Assembly: GCF_024505145.1 (NCBI RefSeq)
Contig: NZ_JANIAA010000009.1
Location: 124,001-188,000 of the forward strand
Source of the DNA: Streptomyces rugosispiralis
Lineage (GTDB): Bacteria > Actinomycetota > Actinomycetes > Streptomycetales > Streptomycetaceae
Direction: 5' to 3'
DNA length: 64,000 bases
Shown here: one piece after another, positions 26,184-33,605 of the stretch
Layout: each line of letters starts with the position of its first letter
How positions within the stretch are numbered: position 1 is the stretch's first letter
The notes under the pieces: model-generated
Told to the model about the DNA's origin: nothing
The model's database searches: none
What the model saw: only the letters and a program-made list of their open reading frames with translations
Made by a program: the position numbers and the translations under genes

Positions 26184-27572
26184 GTGGAGCCAGACCTGTT
26201 CACCGCCGCCGCAGAGGACCGCCAGGAGAAGGATCCGGCCAGCAGCCCGCTGGCCGTGCGGATGCGTCCGCGCACCCTCGACGAGGTCGTGGGCCAGCAG
26301 CATCTGCTGCGCCCCGGATCCCCGCTGCGGCGGCTCGTGGGCGAGGGCGGCGGGGGCCCGGCCGGGCCGTCGTCGGTGATCCTCTGGGGCCCGCCGGGTA
26401 TCGGCAAGACGACGCTGGCGTATGTGGTCAGCCAGGCCACCCAGAAGCGCTTCGTCGAGCTGTCGGCCATCACCGCGGGGGTCAAGGAGGTCCGGGCCGT
26501 CATCGACGGCGCACGCCGCTCCTCCGGGGCGTACGGGCGGGACACCGTGCTCTTCCTGGACGAGATCCACCGCTTCAGCAAGGCCCAGCAGGACTCGCTG
26601 CTGCCCGCCGTGGAGAACCGCTGGGTGACGCTGATCGCGGCCACCACCGAGAATCCGTACTTCTCCGTGATCTCCCCGCTGCTCTCCCGCTCGCTGCTGC
26701 TCACCCTGGAGCCGCTGACCGACGACGATCTGCGCGGGCTGCTGCGGCGGGCGCTCACCGACGAGCGCGGGCTCGGCGGGGCGGTCACCCTCCCCGAGGA
26801 CGCCGAGGCGCATCTGCTGCGGATAGCGGGCGGCGACGCCCGGCGGGCGCTCACCGCGCTGGAGGCGGGCGCCGGGGCGGCCCTGGACAAGGGCGAGTCC
26901 GAGGTCACGCTCACCTCGCTGGAGGAGGCGGTCGACCGGGCCGCGGTGAAGTACGATCGCGCGGGCGACCAGCACTACGACGTGGCCAGCGCCCTCATCA
27001 AGTCCATCCGCGGCTCGGACGTGGACGCGGCGCTGCACTATCTGGCCCGGATGATCGAGGCGGGGGAGGACCCGCGGTTCATCGCCCGCCGGCTGATGAT
27101 CTCGGCGAGCGAGGACATCGGCCTCGCCGATCCCACCGCGCTGCCCACCGCCGTGGCCGCGGCGCAGGCGGTCGCCCTGATCGGCTTCCCGGAGGCCGCG
27201 CTCACCCTGAGCCACGCCACCATCGCCCTGGCGCTGGCGCCGAAGTCCAACGCCGCCACCACCGCGATCGGCGCGGCGCTGGCCGATGTGCGGGCGGGCC
27301 TGGCCGGGCCGGTGCCGCCGCATCTGCGCGACGGCCACTACCAGGGCGCCAAGAAGCTCGGCCACGCGCAGGGCTATCTGTATCCGCACGATCTGCCGGG
27401 CGGCATCGCGGCCCAGCAGTACGCACCGGACAAGGTCCACGGCAAGCGGTACTACGAGCCCACGCGGTACGGGGCCGAGGCGCGGTACGCGGATGTGGTG
27501 GAGCGGGTGCGGGCGCGGCTGCGCGGCGACCCGCCGCCGTCCGCCGACGGCCCGGCCGCCACCTCGTCATAG
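26184..27572 (+). CDS. rarA: Replication-associated recombination protein A (MgsA/RarA AAA+ ATPase)
   Basis: The 462-aa ATPase acts at stalled replication forks. It starts MEPDLFTAAAED, then PLAVRMRPRTLDEVVGQQHLL. Walker A is GPPGIGKTT near 72, Walker B LFLDEIHRF near 122 and sensor 1 AATTENPYF. The RarA C-terminal domain carries SIRGSDVDAALHYLARM and ALAPKSNAATTAI. The last ten residues (PPSADGPAATSS) and the stop form the first unit of a 36-bp tandem repeat. Confidence 0.95.
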   Translation: MEPDLFTAAAEDRQEKDPASSPLAVRMRPRTLDEVVGQQHLLRPGSPLRRLVGEGGGGPAGPSSVILWGPPGIGKTTLAYVVSQATQKRFVELSAITAGVKEVRAVIDGARRSSGAYGRDTVLFLDEIHRFSKAQQDSLLPAVENRWVTLIAATTENPYFSVISPLLSRSLLLTLEPLTDDDLRGLLRRALTDERGLGGAVTLPEDAEAHLLRIAGGDARRALTALEAGAGAALDKGESEVTLTSLEEAVDRAAVKYDRAGDQHYDVASALIKSIRGSDVDAALHYLARMIEAGEDPRFIARRLMISASEDIGLADPTALPTAVAAAQAVALIGFPEAALTLSHATIALALAPKSNAATTAIGAALADVRAGLAGPVPPHLRDGHYQGAKKLGHAQGYLYPHDLPGGIAAQQYAPDKVHGKRYYEPTRYGAEARYADVVERVRARLRGDPPPSADGPAATSS

Positions 27573-27646
27573 CGGTCCGCCGACGGCCCGGCCGCCACCT
27601 CGTCATAGCGGTCCGCCGACGGCCCGGCCACGCCCTCGTCGTAGCG
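27539..27646. repeat. Three 36-bp tandem repeats spanning the rarA stop codon
   Basis: Units at 27539-27574, 27575-27610 and 27611-27646 begin GTCCGCCGACGGCCCGGCC and end CTCGTCATAGCG. The first holds the rarA TAG (27570-27572). Units 1 and 2 are identical; unit 3 has a few changes. The same sequence lies between convergent rarA and the DUF2470 gene. Confidence 0.95.
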
Positions 27647-27698
27647 GTCGCCCCCGTCGGCGGCCGCCCCCGTCACCCCATCCGCTACGTGAACGCCC

Positions 27699-28601
27699 TC
27701 AGCCCGTCGCCGCGTCGAACAGGGCGTGCATCGCGTACCGCAGCTCGGACACGGTCCGCACCGGCTCGGGAAAGTCGAAGCGCGCGTCGAACGGCCGGTC
27801 CGCCTCGTCCGTGAAGCGCACCCGCAGACCGAAGCGGTCCAGCGCCACCGGGGTGGCCGGGCCCCGGGTGCAGACCAGGGCCGAGCGGTCGCCGAGCAGC
27901 GCGCACAGCCCGCGCACCTGCTCGCCGTGGGCGGCGTGCAGATGCTGGAGCAGATCGGCCTCGTGCCGGACCAGCGGATCGGGGTCGGCCGAGGTGAAGT
28001 CGTCCGGTTCGACGCCGTCCGCGCCCCACAGGTCGTCCACGCTCGCCTCGCCGACCTCCAGCCGCAGCAGCGTCCAGGCGGCCGTCCCGGCGGGTCCCAC
28101 CCCGGCGGCCGGCTCACCGCGCCGCGGCGGCCGCGGCGCCTGGTCGAGGCCGAGCGATTCGCCCATCGGATGCCGCTCGGCCAGCAGCGCCGCCGCGGTG
28201 CGCGTGCGCTCACCGCAGGGGACGGGGGTGAGCCAGCCGGCCACCCAGGCGCGGCCGCGGATCCGGTGGGGCATCGCGACGGGGGCGACGTCGGTGATCT
28301 CCATCACGCAGGTCAGCTCGTCGTCCTGGGCGTGCGTGGCGGCGCGGGCGGTGGGGGAGGCGCTGGGCATCAGCAGCAGCACATCCCCGTCCGGGGCGAC
28401 CGTACGGGCGACGGGACCGTCCACTCCCAGGTCGTCCAGGGCCTCGGTTCCGGGAATCGTCAACGAAGCCGTAGCCTTGGATTCAACGAGAGTACGTACG
28501 CGCTCTGCCGGCGTTGGCCGCAGGGTGCTTTCCATGGGACGCGGCTGACCCTCCTCGGGGCTCTGACCAGTGCTGGGCAGGGGGATCCCAGGTCGAAACA
28601 T
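27699..28601 (-). CDS. DUF2470 domain protein, probably iron-regulated
   Basis: The 300-aa product starts MFRPGIPLPSTG, with GGAG six bases upstream. A central region resembles a pyridoxamine-phosphate-oxidase-like split barrel (VRTLVESKATASLTIPG, GDVLLLMPS, DDELTCVMEITDVAPV). The C-terminal DUF2470 part begins about HEADLLQHLHAAHGEQVRGL and ends YAMHALFDAATG. Such proteins are related to the HugZ/haem-utilisation group, so a role in haem or iron handling is plausible but unproven. A near-consensus DtxR-type iron box sits directly in front of it. Confidence 0.82.
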   Translation of the reverse strand: MFRPGIPLPSTGQSPEEGQPRPMESTLRPTPAERVRTLVESKATASLTIPGTEALDDLGVDGPVARTVAPDGDVLLLMPSASPTARAATHAQDDELTCVMEITDVAPVAMPHRIRGRAWVAGWLTPVPCGERTRTAAALLAERHPMGESLGLDQAPRPPRRGEPAAGVGPAGTAAWTLLRLEVGEASVDDLWGADGVEPDDFTSADPDPLVRHEADLLQHLHAAHGEQVRGLCALLGDRSALVCTRGPATPVALDRFGLRVRFTDEADRPFDARFDFPEPVRTVSELRYAMHALFDAATG

Positions 28602-28615
28602 GCGTTCTCCTCGGC

Positions 28616-28634
28616 TAAGGTAAGGCTCACCTAA
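28616..28634. promoter_or_regulatory. DtxR/DmdR-type iron box between the DUF2470 gene and rpsD
   Basis: TAAGGTAAGGCTCACCTAA matches the 19-bp Streptomyces iron-box consensus TTAGGTTAGGCTCACCTAA at 17 positions. It is centred 24 bases before the DUF2470 start and 32 bases before the rpsD start. On the rpsD side it overlaps a possible -10 box TAACTT (28632-28637). Confidence 0.8.
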
Positions 28635-28656
28635 CTTACATGGAGGTCCGTTCCCC

Positions 28657-29268
28657 GTGAACCAGTCGCGTCCCAAGGTCAAGAAGTCGCGGGCGCTCGG
28701 CATCGCGCTGACCCCGAAGGCCGTCAAGTACTTCGAGGCCCGCCCGTACCCGCCGGGCGAGCATGGCCGTGGCCGCAAGCAGAACAGTGACTACAAGGTC
28801 CGGCTGCTGGAGAAGCAGCGGCTGCGCGCCCAGTACGACATCAGCGAGCGCCAGATGGTCCGTGCCTACGACCGCGCCCGGAAGGCCGAGGGCAAGACGG
28901 GCGAGGCCCTGGTCGTGGAGCTCGAGCGCCGTCTGGACGCGCTCATCCTGCGGTCCGGTATCGCCCGCACCATCTACCAGGCCCGTCAGATGGTCAGCCA
29001 CGGCCACATCGAGGTCAACGGCCGTAAGGTCGACAAGCCGTCCTTCCGGGTCCGCCCGGACGACGTGGTGATGGTCCGCGAGCGCAGCCGCGAGAAGGTC
29101 CCCTTCCAGGTGGCGCGCGAGGGCGGCTACGCCCCCGACGGCGAGACCCCGCGCTACCTCCAGGTCAATCTGAAGGCGCTCGCCTTCCGCCTCGACCGGG
29201 ACCCCAACCGCAAGGAGATCCCGGTGATCTGCGACGAGCAGCTCGTCGTCGAGTACTACGCCCGCTGA
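28657..29268 (+). CDS. rpsD: 30S ribosomal protein S4
   Basis: The 203-aa protein binds 16S rRNA early in small-subunit assembly. The S4 RNA-binding domain is at about residues 90-150 (RRLDALILRSGIARTIYQAR, HGHIEVNGRKVDKPSFRVRPDD). The N-terminus (NQSRPKVKKSRALGIALTPK) lacks the four cysteines of zinc-binding S4. As in other Streptomyces, the gene stands apart from the alpha operon. The GTG at 28657 follows TGGAGG. The whole divergent region to the DUF2470 gene is 55 bases. Confidence 0.97.
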   Translation: MNQSRPKVKKSRALGIALTPKAVKYFEARPYPPGEHGRGRKQNSDYKVRLLEKQRLRAQYDISERQMVRAYDRARKAEGKTGEALVVELERRLDALILRSGIARTIYQARQMVSHGHIEVNGRKVDKPSFRVRPDDVVMVRERSREKVPFQVAREGGYAPDGETPRYLQVNLKALAFRLDRDPNRKEIPVICDEQLVVEYYAR

Positions 29269-29575
29269 TCCGGCGGAGCCGACCGTACCCAGTCAAGCCC
29301 GCGGGCTCCCCCTCGACACCGGTCGACGGGGAACCCGCGGGCTTGTCCGGTGGCGGGACGACGGCGGGTCCGGACCGGCCGCCCGGCGGCCGTTATCCGT
29401 TTCGGGTGCGCGTCCGCGGCGCGATAAGGTCGATACCTGCCGCCCGCACCCGGATACCGCCCGAGAGCGGCGGGCGACGGACGACGCCGAACGACGCGTC
29501 ATCACGACACGTCGGCGCGCCGAGCACGACCAACACGAGACAACGACGACGAGCGGCGACAGGGAGCGGTGCGAC
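29269..29575. other. rpsD downstream gap: terminator, then promoter region for the DUF948 gene
   Basis: The first 80 bases hold the rpsD terminator (29294-29345). The rest has no gene with coding bias; a GATAAGGTCGATACC stretch near 29425 could contain a -10 box. A weak GACAGGGAG near 29559 may be the ribosome site of the next gene. Confidence 0.5.
29294..29345 (+). terminator. rpsD terminator
   Basis: CAAGCCCGCGGG...CCCGCGGGCTTG forms a stem of over 20 bp in total with few mismatches around a short ACACCGG-type loop, 25 bases after the rpsD stop. Confidence 0.9.
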
Positions 29576-30022
29576 GTGTCCGGTGGAGAGGTGGCCGGGA
29601 TCCTCGTGGCCGTCTTCTGGGCGATCCTGGTGTCCTTCCTGGCGCTGGCGCTGGTGAGGCTGGCCCAGACGCTCAAGGCGGCCACCCGGCTGGTGGCGGA
29701 GGTCACCGACCAGGCGGTGCCGCTGCTGAGCGAGGCGTCCGCGACCGTGCGCGAGGCCAACACCCAGCTCGCCCGGGTGGACTCGATCGCCTCCGACGTC
29801 CAGGAGGTCACCTCCAACGCCTCCGCGCTCTCCTCGACCGTCTCCACCGCATTCGGCGGACCGCTGGTCAAGGTGGCCGCGTTCGGCTACGGCGTCCGGC
29901 GGGCGATCGGCCGCAAGGGGCGGGCGGAGGACGAGTCCGCGCCCGCGCGCACCGTCGTCATCGGCAAGACCCTGCCGTCCGCCCGCCGGGGCGGCCGCCG
30001 CAACCGTGGATCGAAGGGCTGA
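29576..30022 (+). CDS. DUF948 membrane protein
   Basis: The 148-aa product has one N-terminal helix (VAGILVAVFWAILVSFLALA). A coiled-coil region typical of DUF948 follows (EVTDQAVPLLSEASATVREA, ASDVQEVTSNASALSSTVS), with a basic tail. The function is unknown. Together with the next small gene it precedes alaS, an arrangement conserved in Streptomyces. It starts at GTG 29576. Confidence 0.85.
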   Translation: MSGGEVAGILVAVFWAILVSFLALALVRLAQTLKAATRLVAEVTDQAVPLLSEASATVREANTQLARVDSIASDVQEVTSNASALSSTVSTAFGGPLVKVAAFGYGVRRAIGRKGRAEDESAPARTVVIGKTLPSARRGGRRNRGSKG

Positions 30023-30030
30023 CAGACCGG

Positions 30031-30360
30031 ATGTTCCGCCGCACATTCTGGTTCACCACCGGCGTCGCCGCCGGGGTGTGGGCCACCACCAAGGTCAACC
30101 GCAAGCTCAACCAGCTCACCCCGGAGAGCCTGGCGGCGCAGGCCGCCGACCGCGCGGTGCTGGCGGGCCGGCGGATCAAGGTCTTCGCCCTCGACGTACG
30201 GGACGGCATGGCCGATCGTGAGGCCGCGCTCAAGGACGCGCTCGGGCTCTCGGCGCCACCGCCGGACGACCGCAAGCGGCTCCCGGCCCAGCGGGGCCGG
30301 TCCCAGCTCACCCACACCCCCTCCTACAAGATCCACAAAGCCGGAAATGAGGACCACTGA
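30031..30360 (+). CDS. Small conserved protein (DUF6167-like) upstream of alaS
   Basis: The 109-aa product begins MFRRTFWFTTGVAAGVWATT, one possible membrane helix. A helical stretch follows (LTPESLAAQAADRAVLAGRR, DGMADREAALKDAL), then a Lys/Arg-rich end. The DUF6167 assignment is from memory of similar Streptomyces annotations. Its TGA shares one base with the alaS ATG (TGATG), so it is translationally coupled to alaS. Confidence 0.75.
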   Translation: MFRRTFWFTTGVAAGVWATTKVNRKLNQLTPESLAAQAADRAVLAGRRIKVFALDVRDGMADREAALKDALGLSAPPPDDRKRLPAQRGRSQLTHTPSYKIHKAGNEDH

Positions 30361-33044
30361 TGGAGTCGGCTGAAATCCGCCGTCGCTGGCTGCGCTTCTT
30401 CGAGGAGCGCGGGCACACCGTCGTGCCGTCGGCGTCGCTCATCGCGGACGACCCGACGCTGCTGCTGGTCCCCGCGGGCATGGTGCCCTTCAAGCCGTAC
30501 TTCCTCGGTGAGGTCAAGCCGCCCTTCGACCGCGCCGTCAGCGTGCAGAAGTGCGTGCGCACCCCGGACATCGAAGAGGTCGGCAAGACCACCCGCCACG
30601 GCACCTTCTTCCAGATGTGCGGGAACTTCTCGTTCGGCGACTACTTCAAGGAAGGCGCCATCAAGTACGCCTGGGAGCTGCTCACCAGCTCCCAGGAGGA
30701 GGGCGGCTACGGCCTCGACCCCGAGCGGCTGTGGATCACCGTCTACGAGCAGGACGACGAGGCCGAGCGCATCTGGCGCGAGGTGATCGGCGTCCCCGTC
30801 GAGCGGATCCAGCGCCTGGGCATGGGCCCGAACTACTGGTCCATGGGCGTCCCCGGCCCCTGCGGTCCCTGCTCCGAGATCAACTACGACCGTGGTCCGG
30901 AGTTCGGCGAGGAGGGCGGCCCGGCCGTCAACGACGAGCGCTACGTGGAGATCTGGAACCTGGTCTTCATGCAGTACGAGCGCGGTCCGGGCGAGGGCAA
31001 GGAGAACTTCCCGATCCTCGGCGAGCTCCCCAGCAAGAACATCGACACCGGTCTCGGCCTCGAGCGCCTGGCGATGATCCTGCAGGGCGTGCGGAACATG
31101 TACGAGACCGACACCCTGCGCGTCGTCATGGACAAGGCCACCGAGCTGACCGGGGTCGCCTACGGCGCCGCCCATGACAGCGACGTCTCGCTGCGCGTGG
31201 TCGCCGACCACATGCGCACCTCCGTCATGCTCATCGGCGACGGCGTCACCCCCGGCAACGAGGGCCGCGGCTATGTGCTGCGCCGCATCATGCGCCGCGC
31301 CATCCGCAACATGCGCATCCTCGGCGCCACCGAGCCGGTCGTCGGCGAGCTGGTCGACGTCGTCCTGAAGACGATGGGCCAGCAGTACCCGGAGCTGCTG
31401 ACCGACCGTAAGCGCATCGAGACCGTCGCCCTCGCCGAGGAGTCGGCCTTCCTCAAGACGCTCAAGGCCGGCACCAACATCCTCGACACCGCCGTCACCG
31501 ACACCAAGGCCTCCGGCGGCAGCGTGCTCCCCGGCGACAAGGCGTTCCTGCTGCACGACACCTGGGGCTTCCCGATCGACCTCACCCTCGAGATGGCCGC
31601 CGAGCAGGGCCTCTCGGTGGACGAGGAGGGCTTTCGCCGCCTGATGAAGGAGCAGCGGGAGCGCGCCAAGGCCGACGCCAAGGCCAAGAAGACCGGCCAT
31701 GCCGACCTGTCCGCCTACCGCGAGGTGGCCGACAGCTCCGGTCTGACCGAATTCACCGGCTACCTCCACACCGAGGGCGAGTCCACCGTCGTCGGCCTGC
31801 TGGTCGACGGGGTGTCCTCGCCCGCCGCCACCGAGGGCGACGAGGTCGAGGTCGTCCTGGACCGCACCCCCTTCTACGCCGAGGGCGGCGGTCAGCTCGC
31901 CGACACCGGCCGGATCAAGCTGGACACCGGCGCCGTGGTGGAGGTCCGCGACGTTCAGCAGCCGGTGCCCGGCGTCAGCGTGCACAAGGGCGTCGTCCAG
32001 GTCGGCGAGGTGACCGTCGGCGCCGGGGCCCACGCCCGGATCGACATCAAGCGCCGCCGCGCCATCGCCCGCGCCCACAGCGCCACCCACCTCACCCACC
32101 AGGCGCTGCGCGACGCCCTGGGCCCGACCGCCGCCCAGGCCGGTTCGGAGAACTCGCCCGGCCGCTTCCGCTTCGACTTCGGCTCGCCGACCGCCGTGCC
32201 CGGCGCGGTCCTCACGGACGTGGAGCAGAAGATCAACGAGGTGCTCTCGCGCGAGCTCGACGTCACCGCCGAGGTGATGAGCATGGACGACGCCAAGAAG
32301 CAGGGCGCCATCGCCGAGTTCGGCGAGAAGTACGGCGACCGGGTGCGCGTGGTGACCATCGGCGACTTCTCCAAGGAGCTGTGCGGTGGCACGCATGTGC
32401 ACAACACCGCCCAGCTGGGTCTGGTGAAGCTGCTCGGCGAGTCCTCCATCGGCTCCGGGGTGCGCCGGGTCGAGGCCCTGGTGGGCGTGGACGCCTACAA
32501 CTTCCTCGCCCGGGAGCACACGGTCGTCTCCCAGCTCACCGACCTGGTCAAGGGCCGCCCCGAGGAGCTCCCGGAGAAGATCTCCGGCATGCTGAGCAAG
32601 CTCAAGGAGGCCGAGAAGGAGATCGAGCGGTTCCGCGCCGAGAAGGTGCTGCAGGCCGCCGCCGGTCTCGTTCAGGGCGCCAAGGACGTCCGGGGCGTGG
32701 CCCTGGTCGCCGCCAAGGTGCCGGACGGCACCTCCGCCGACGATCTGCGCAAGCTGGTCCTGGACGTGCGTGGCCGGCTGGATCAACTGTCGGGGGCGGC
32801 CGACCGCCCGGCCGTCGTCGCCCTCTTCACCGTGGCGAACGGCCGCCCGCTGACCGTCATCGCCACCAACGAGGCCGCCCGTGAGCGCGGGCTCAAGGCC
32901 GGTGACCTGGTTCGCACCGCCGCCAAGACGCTCGGCGGCGGAGGCGGCGGCAAGCCGGACGTCGCCCAGGGCGGCGGCCAGAACCCGGAGGCCGTCGGCG
33001 AGGCCGTCGAGGCCGTCGAGCGGCTTGTCGCGGAATCGGCCTGA
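30360..33044 (+). CDS. alaS: Alanyl-tRNA synthetase
   Basis: The 894-aa enzyme charges tRNA-Ala and edits mischarged Ser/Gly. The class II catalytic domain is at residues 1-250 (GNFSFGDYFKEGAIKYAWEL, MGPNYWSMGVPGPCGPCSEI). The editing domain has zinc ligands HSATH near residue 575 and C-x3-H in CGGTHVHN near 680. A C-terminal oligomerisation/C-Ala domain follows. It is directly coupled to the upstream small gene, and ruvX follows five bases after its stop. Confidence 0.98.
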   Translation: MESAEIRRRWLRFFEERGHTVVPSASLIADDPTLLLVPAGMVPFKPYFLGEVKPPFDRAVSVQKCVRTPDIEEVGKTTRHGTFFQMCGNFSFGDYFKEGAIKYAWELLTSSQEEGGYGLDPERLWITVYEQDDEAERIWREVIGVPVERIQRLGMGPNYWSMGVPGPCGPCSEINYDRGPEFGEEGGPAVNDERYVEIWNLVFMQYERGPGEGKENFPILGELPSKNIDTGLGLERLAMILQGVRNMYETDTLRVVMDKATELTGVAYGAAHDSDVSLRVVADHMRTSVMLIGDGVTPGNEGRGYVLRRIMRRAIRNMRILGATEPVVGELVDVVLKTMGQQYPELLTDRKRIETVALAEESAFLKTLKAGTNILDTAVTDTKASGGSVLPGDKAFLLHDTWGFPIDLTLEMAAEQGLSVDEEGFRRLMKEQRERAKADAKAKKTGHADLSAYREVADSSGLTEFTGYLHTEGESTVVGLLVDGVSSPAATEGDEVEVVLDRTPFYAEGGGQLADTGRIKLDTGAVVEVRDVQQPVPGVSVHKGVVQVGEVTVGAGAHARIDIKRRRAIARAHSATHLTHQALRDALGPTAAQAGSENSPGRFRFDFGSPTAVPGAVLTDVEQKINEVLSRELDVTAEVMSMDDAKKQGAIAEFGEKYGDRVRVVTIGDFSKELCGGTHVHNTAQLGLVKLLGESSIGSGVRRVEALVGVDAYNFLAREHTVVSQLTDLVKGRPEELPEKISGMLSKLKEAEKEIERFRAEKVLQAAAGLVQGAKDVRGVALVAAKVPDGTSADDLRKLVLDVRGRLDQLSGAADRPAVVALFTVANGRPLTVIATNEAARERGLKAGDLVRTAAKTLGGGGGGKPDVAQGGGQNPEAVGEAVEAVERLVAESA

Positions 33045-33049
33045 CCACC

Positions 33050-33514
33050 GTGCGACGCGGCAGGCGGATCGCCATCGACGTCGGGGACGCCCGGATCGGG
33101 GTCGCCTCGTGCGACCCCGACGGGATCCTCGCCACCCCCGTGGAGACCGTGCCGGGACGCGACATCCCGGCCGCCCACAAGCGGCTGGTGGCGATCGTCG
33201 AGGAGTATGAACCGATCGAGGTGGTGGTCGGCCTGCCGCGCTCGCTCAGCGGGCGCGAGGGGCCGGCCGCGGCCAAAGTGCGCACCTTCGCGCGCGAGTT
33301 GGCGCGGCGGGTCAACCCGGTGCCGGTGCGCCTCGTCGACGAGCGTATGACCACTGTCACAGCGTCCCAGGGGCTGCGGGCCTCCGGGATGACGTCCAAG
33401 AAAGGGCGTTCCGTCGTTGACCAGGCGGCGGCCGTGGTGATCCTGCAGAGCGCGCTGGAGACCGAGCGGGTCTCGGGGAGGGCCCCGGGGGAAGCCGTCG
33501 AAGTGGTCATCTGA
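33050..33514 (+). CDS. ruvX: Holliday junction resolvase-like nuclease (YqgF/RuvX)
   Basis: The 154-aa RNase H-fold protein starts RRGRRIAIDVGDARIGVASCD. It has the family motif VVGLPRSLSGREGPAA, the acidic site LVDERMTTVTA, and a final DQAAAVVILQSALE. YqgF proteins act in pre-16S rRNA processing and are also reported as Holliday-junction nucleases. The start is GTG 33050. The order alaS-ruvX-mltG-aroE is conserved in actinobacteria. Confidence 0.95.
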   Translation: MRRGRRIAIDVGDARIGVASCDPDGILATPVETVPGRDIPAAHKRLVAIVEEYEPIEVVVGLPRSLSGREGPAAAKVRTFARELARRVNPVPVRLVDERMTTVTASQGLRASGMTSKKGRSVVDQAAAVVILQSALETERVSGRAPGEAVEVVI

Positions 33515-33605
33515 TCGCGATACGGTAACGTTCCGCGCGGCATGGCCGCCGCCGCCCGTGCCACGAACACGCCGAGCGGTGACCACCTCCGTCGCTAGGG
33601 GACCG

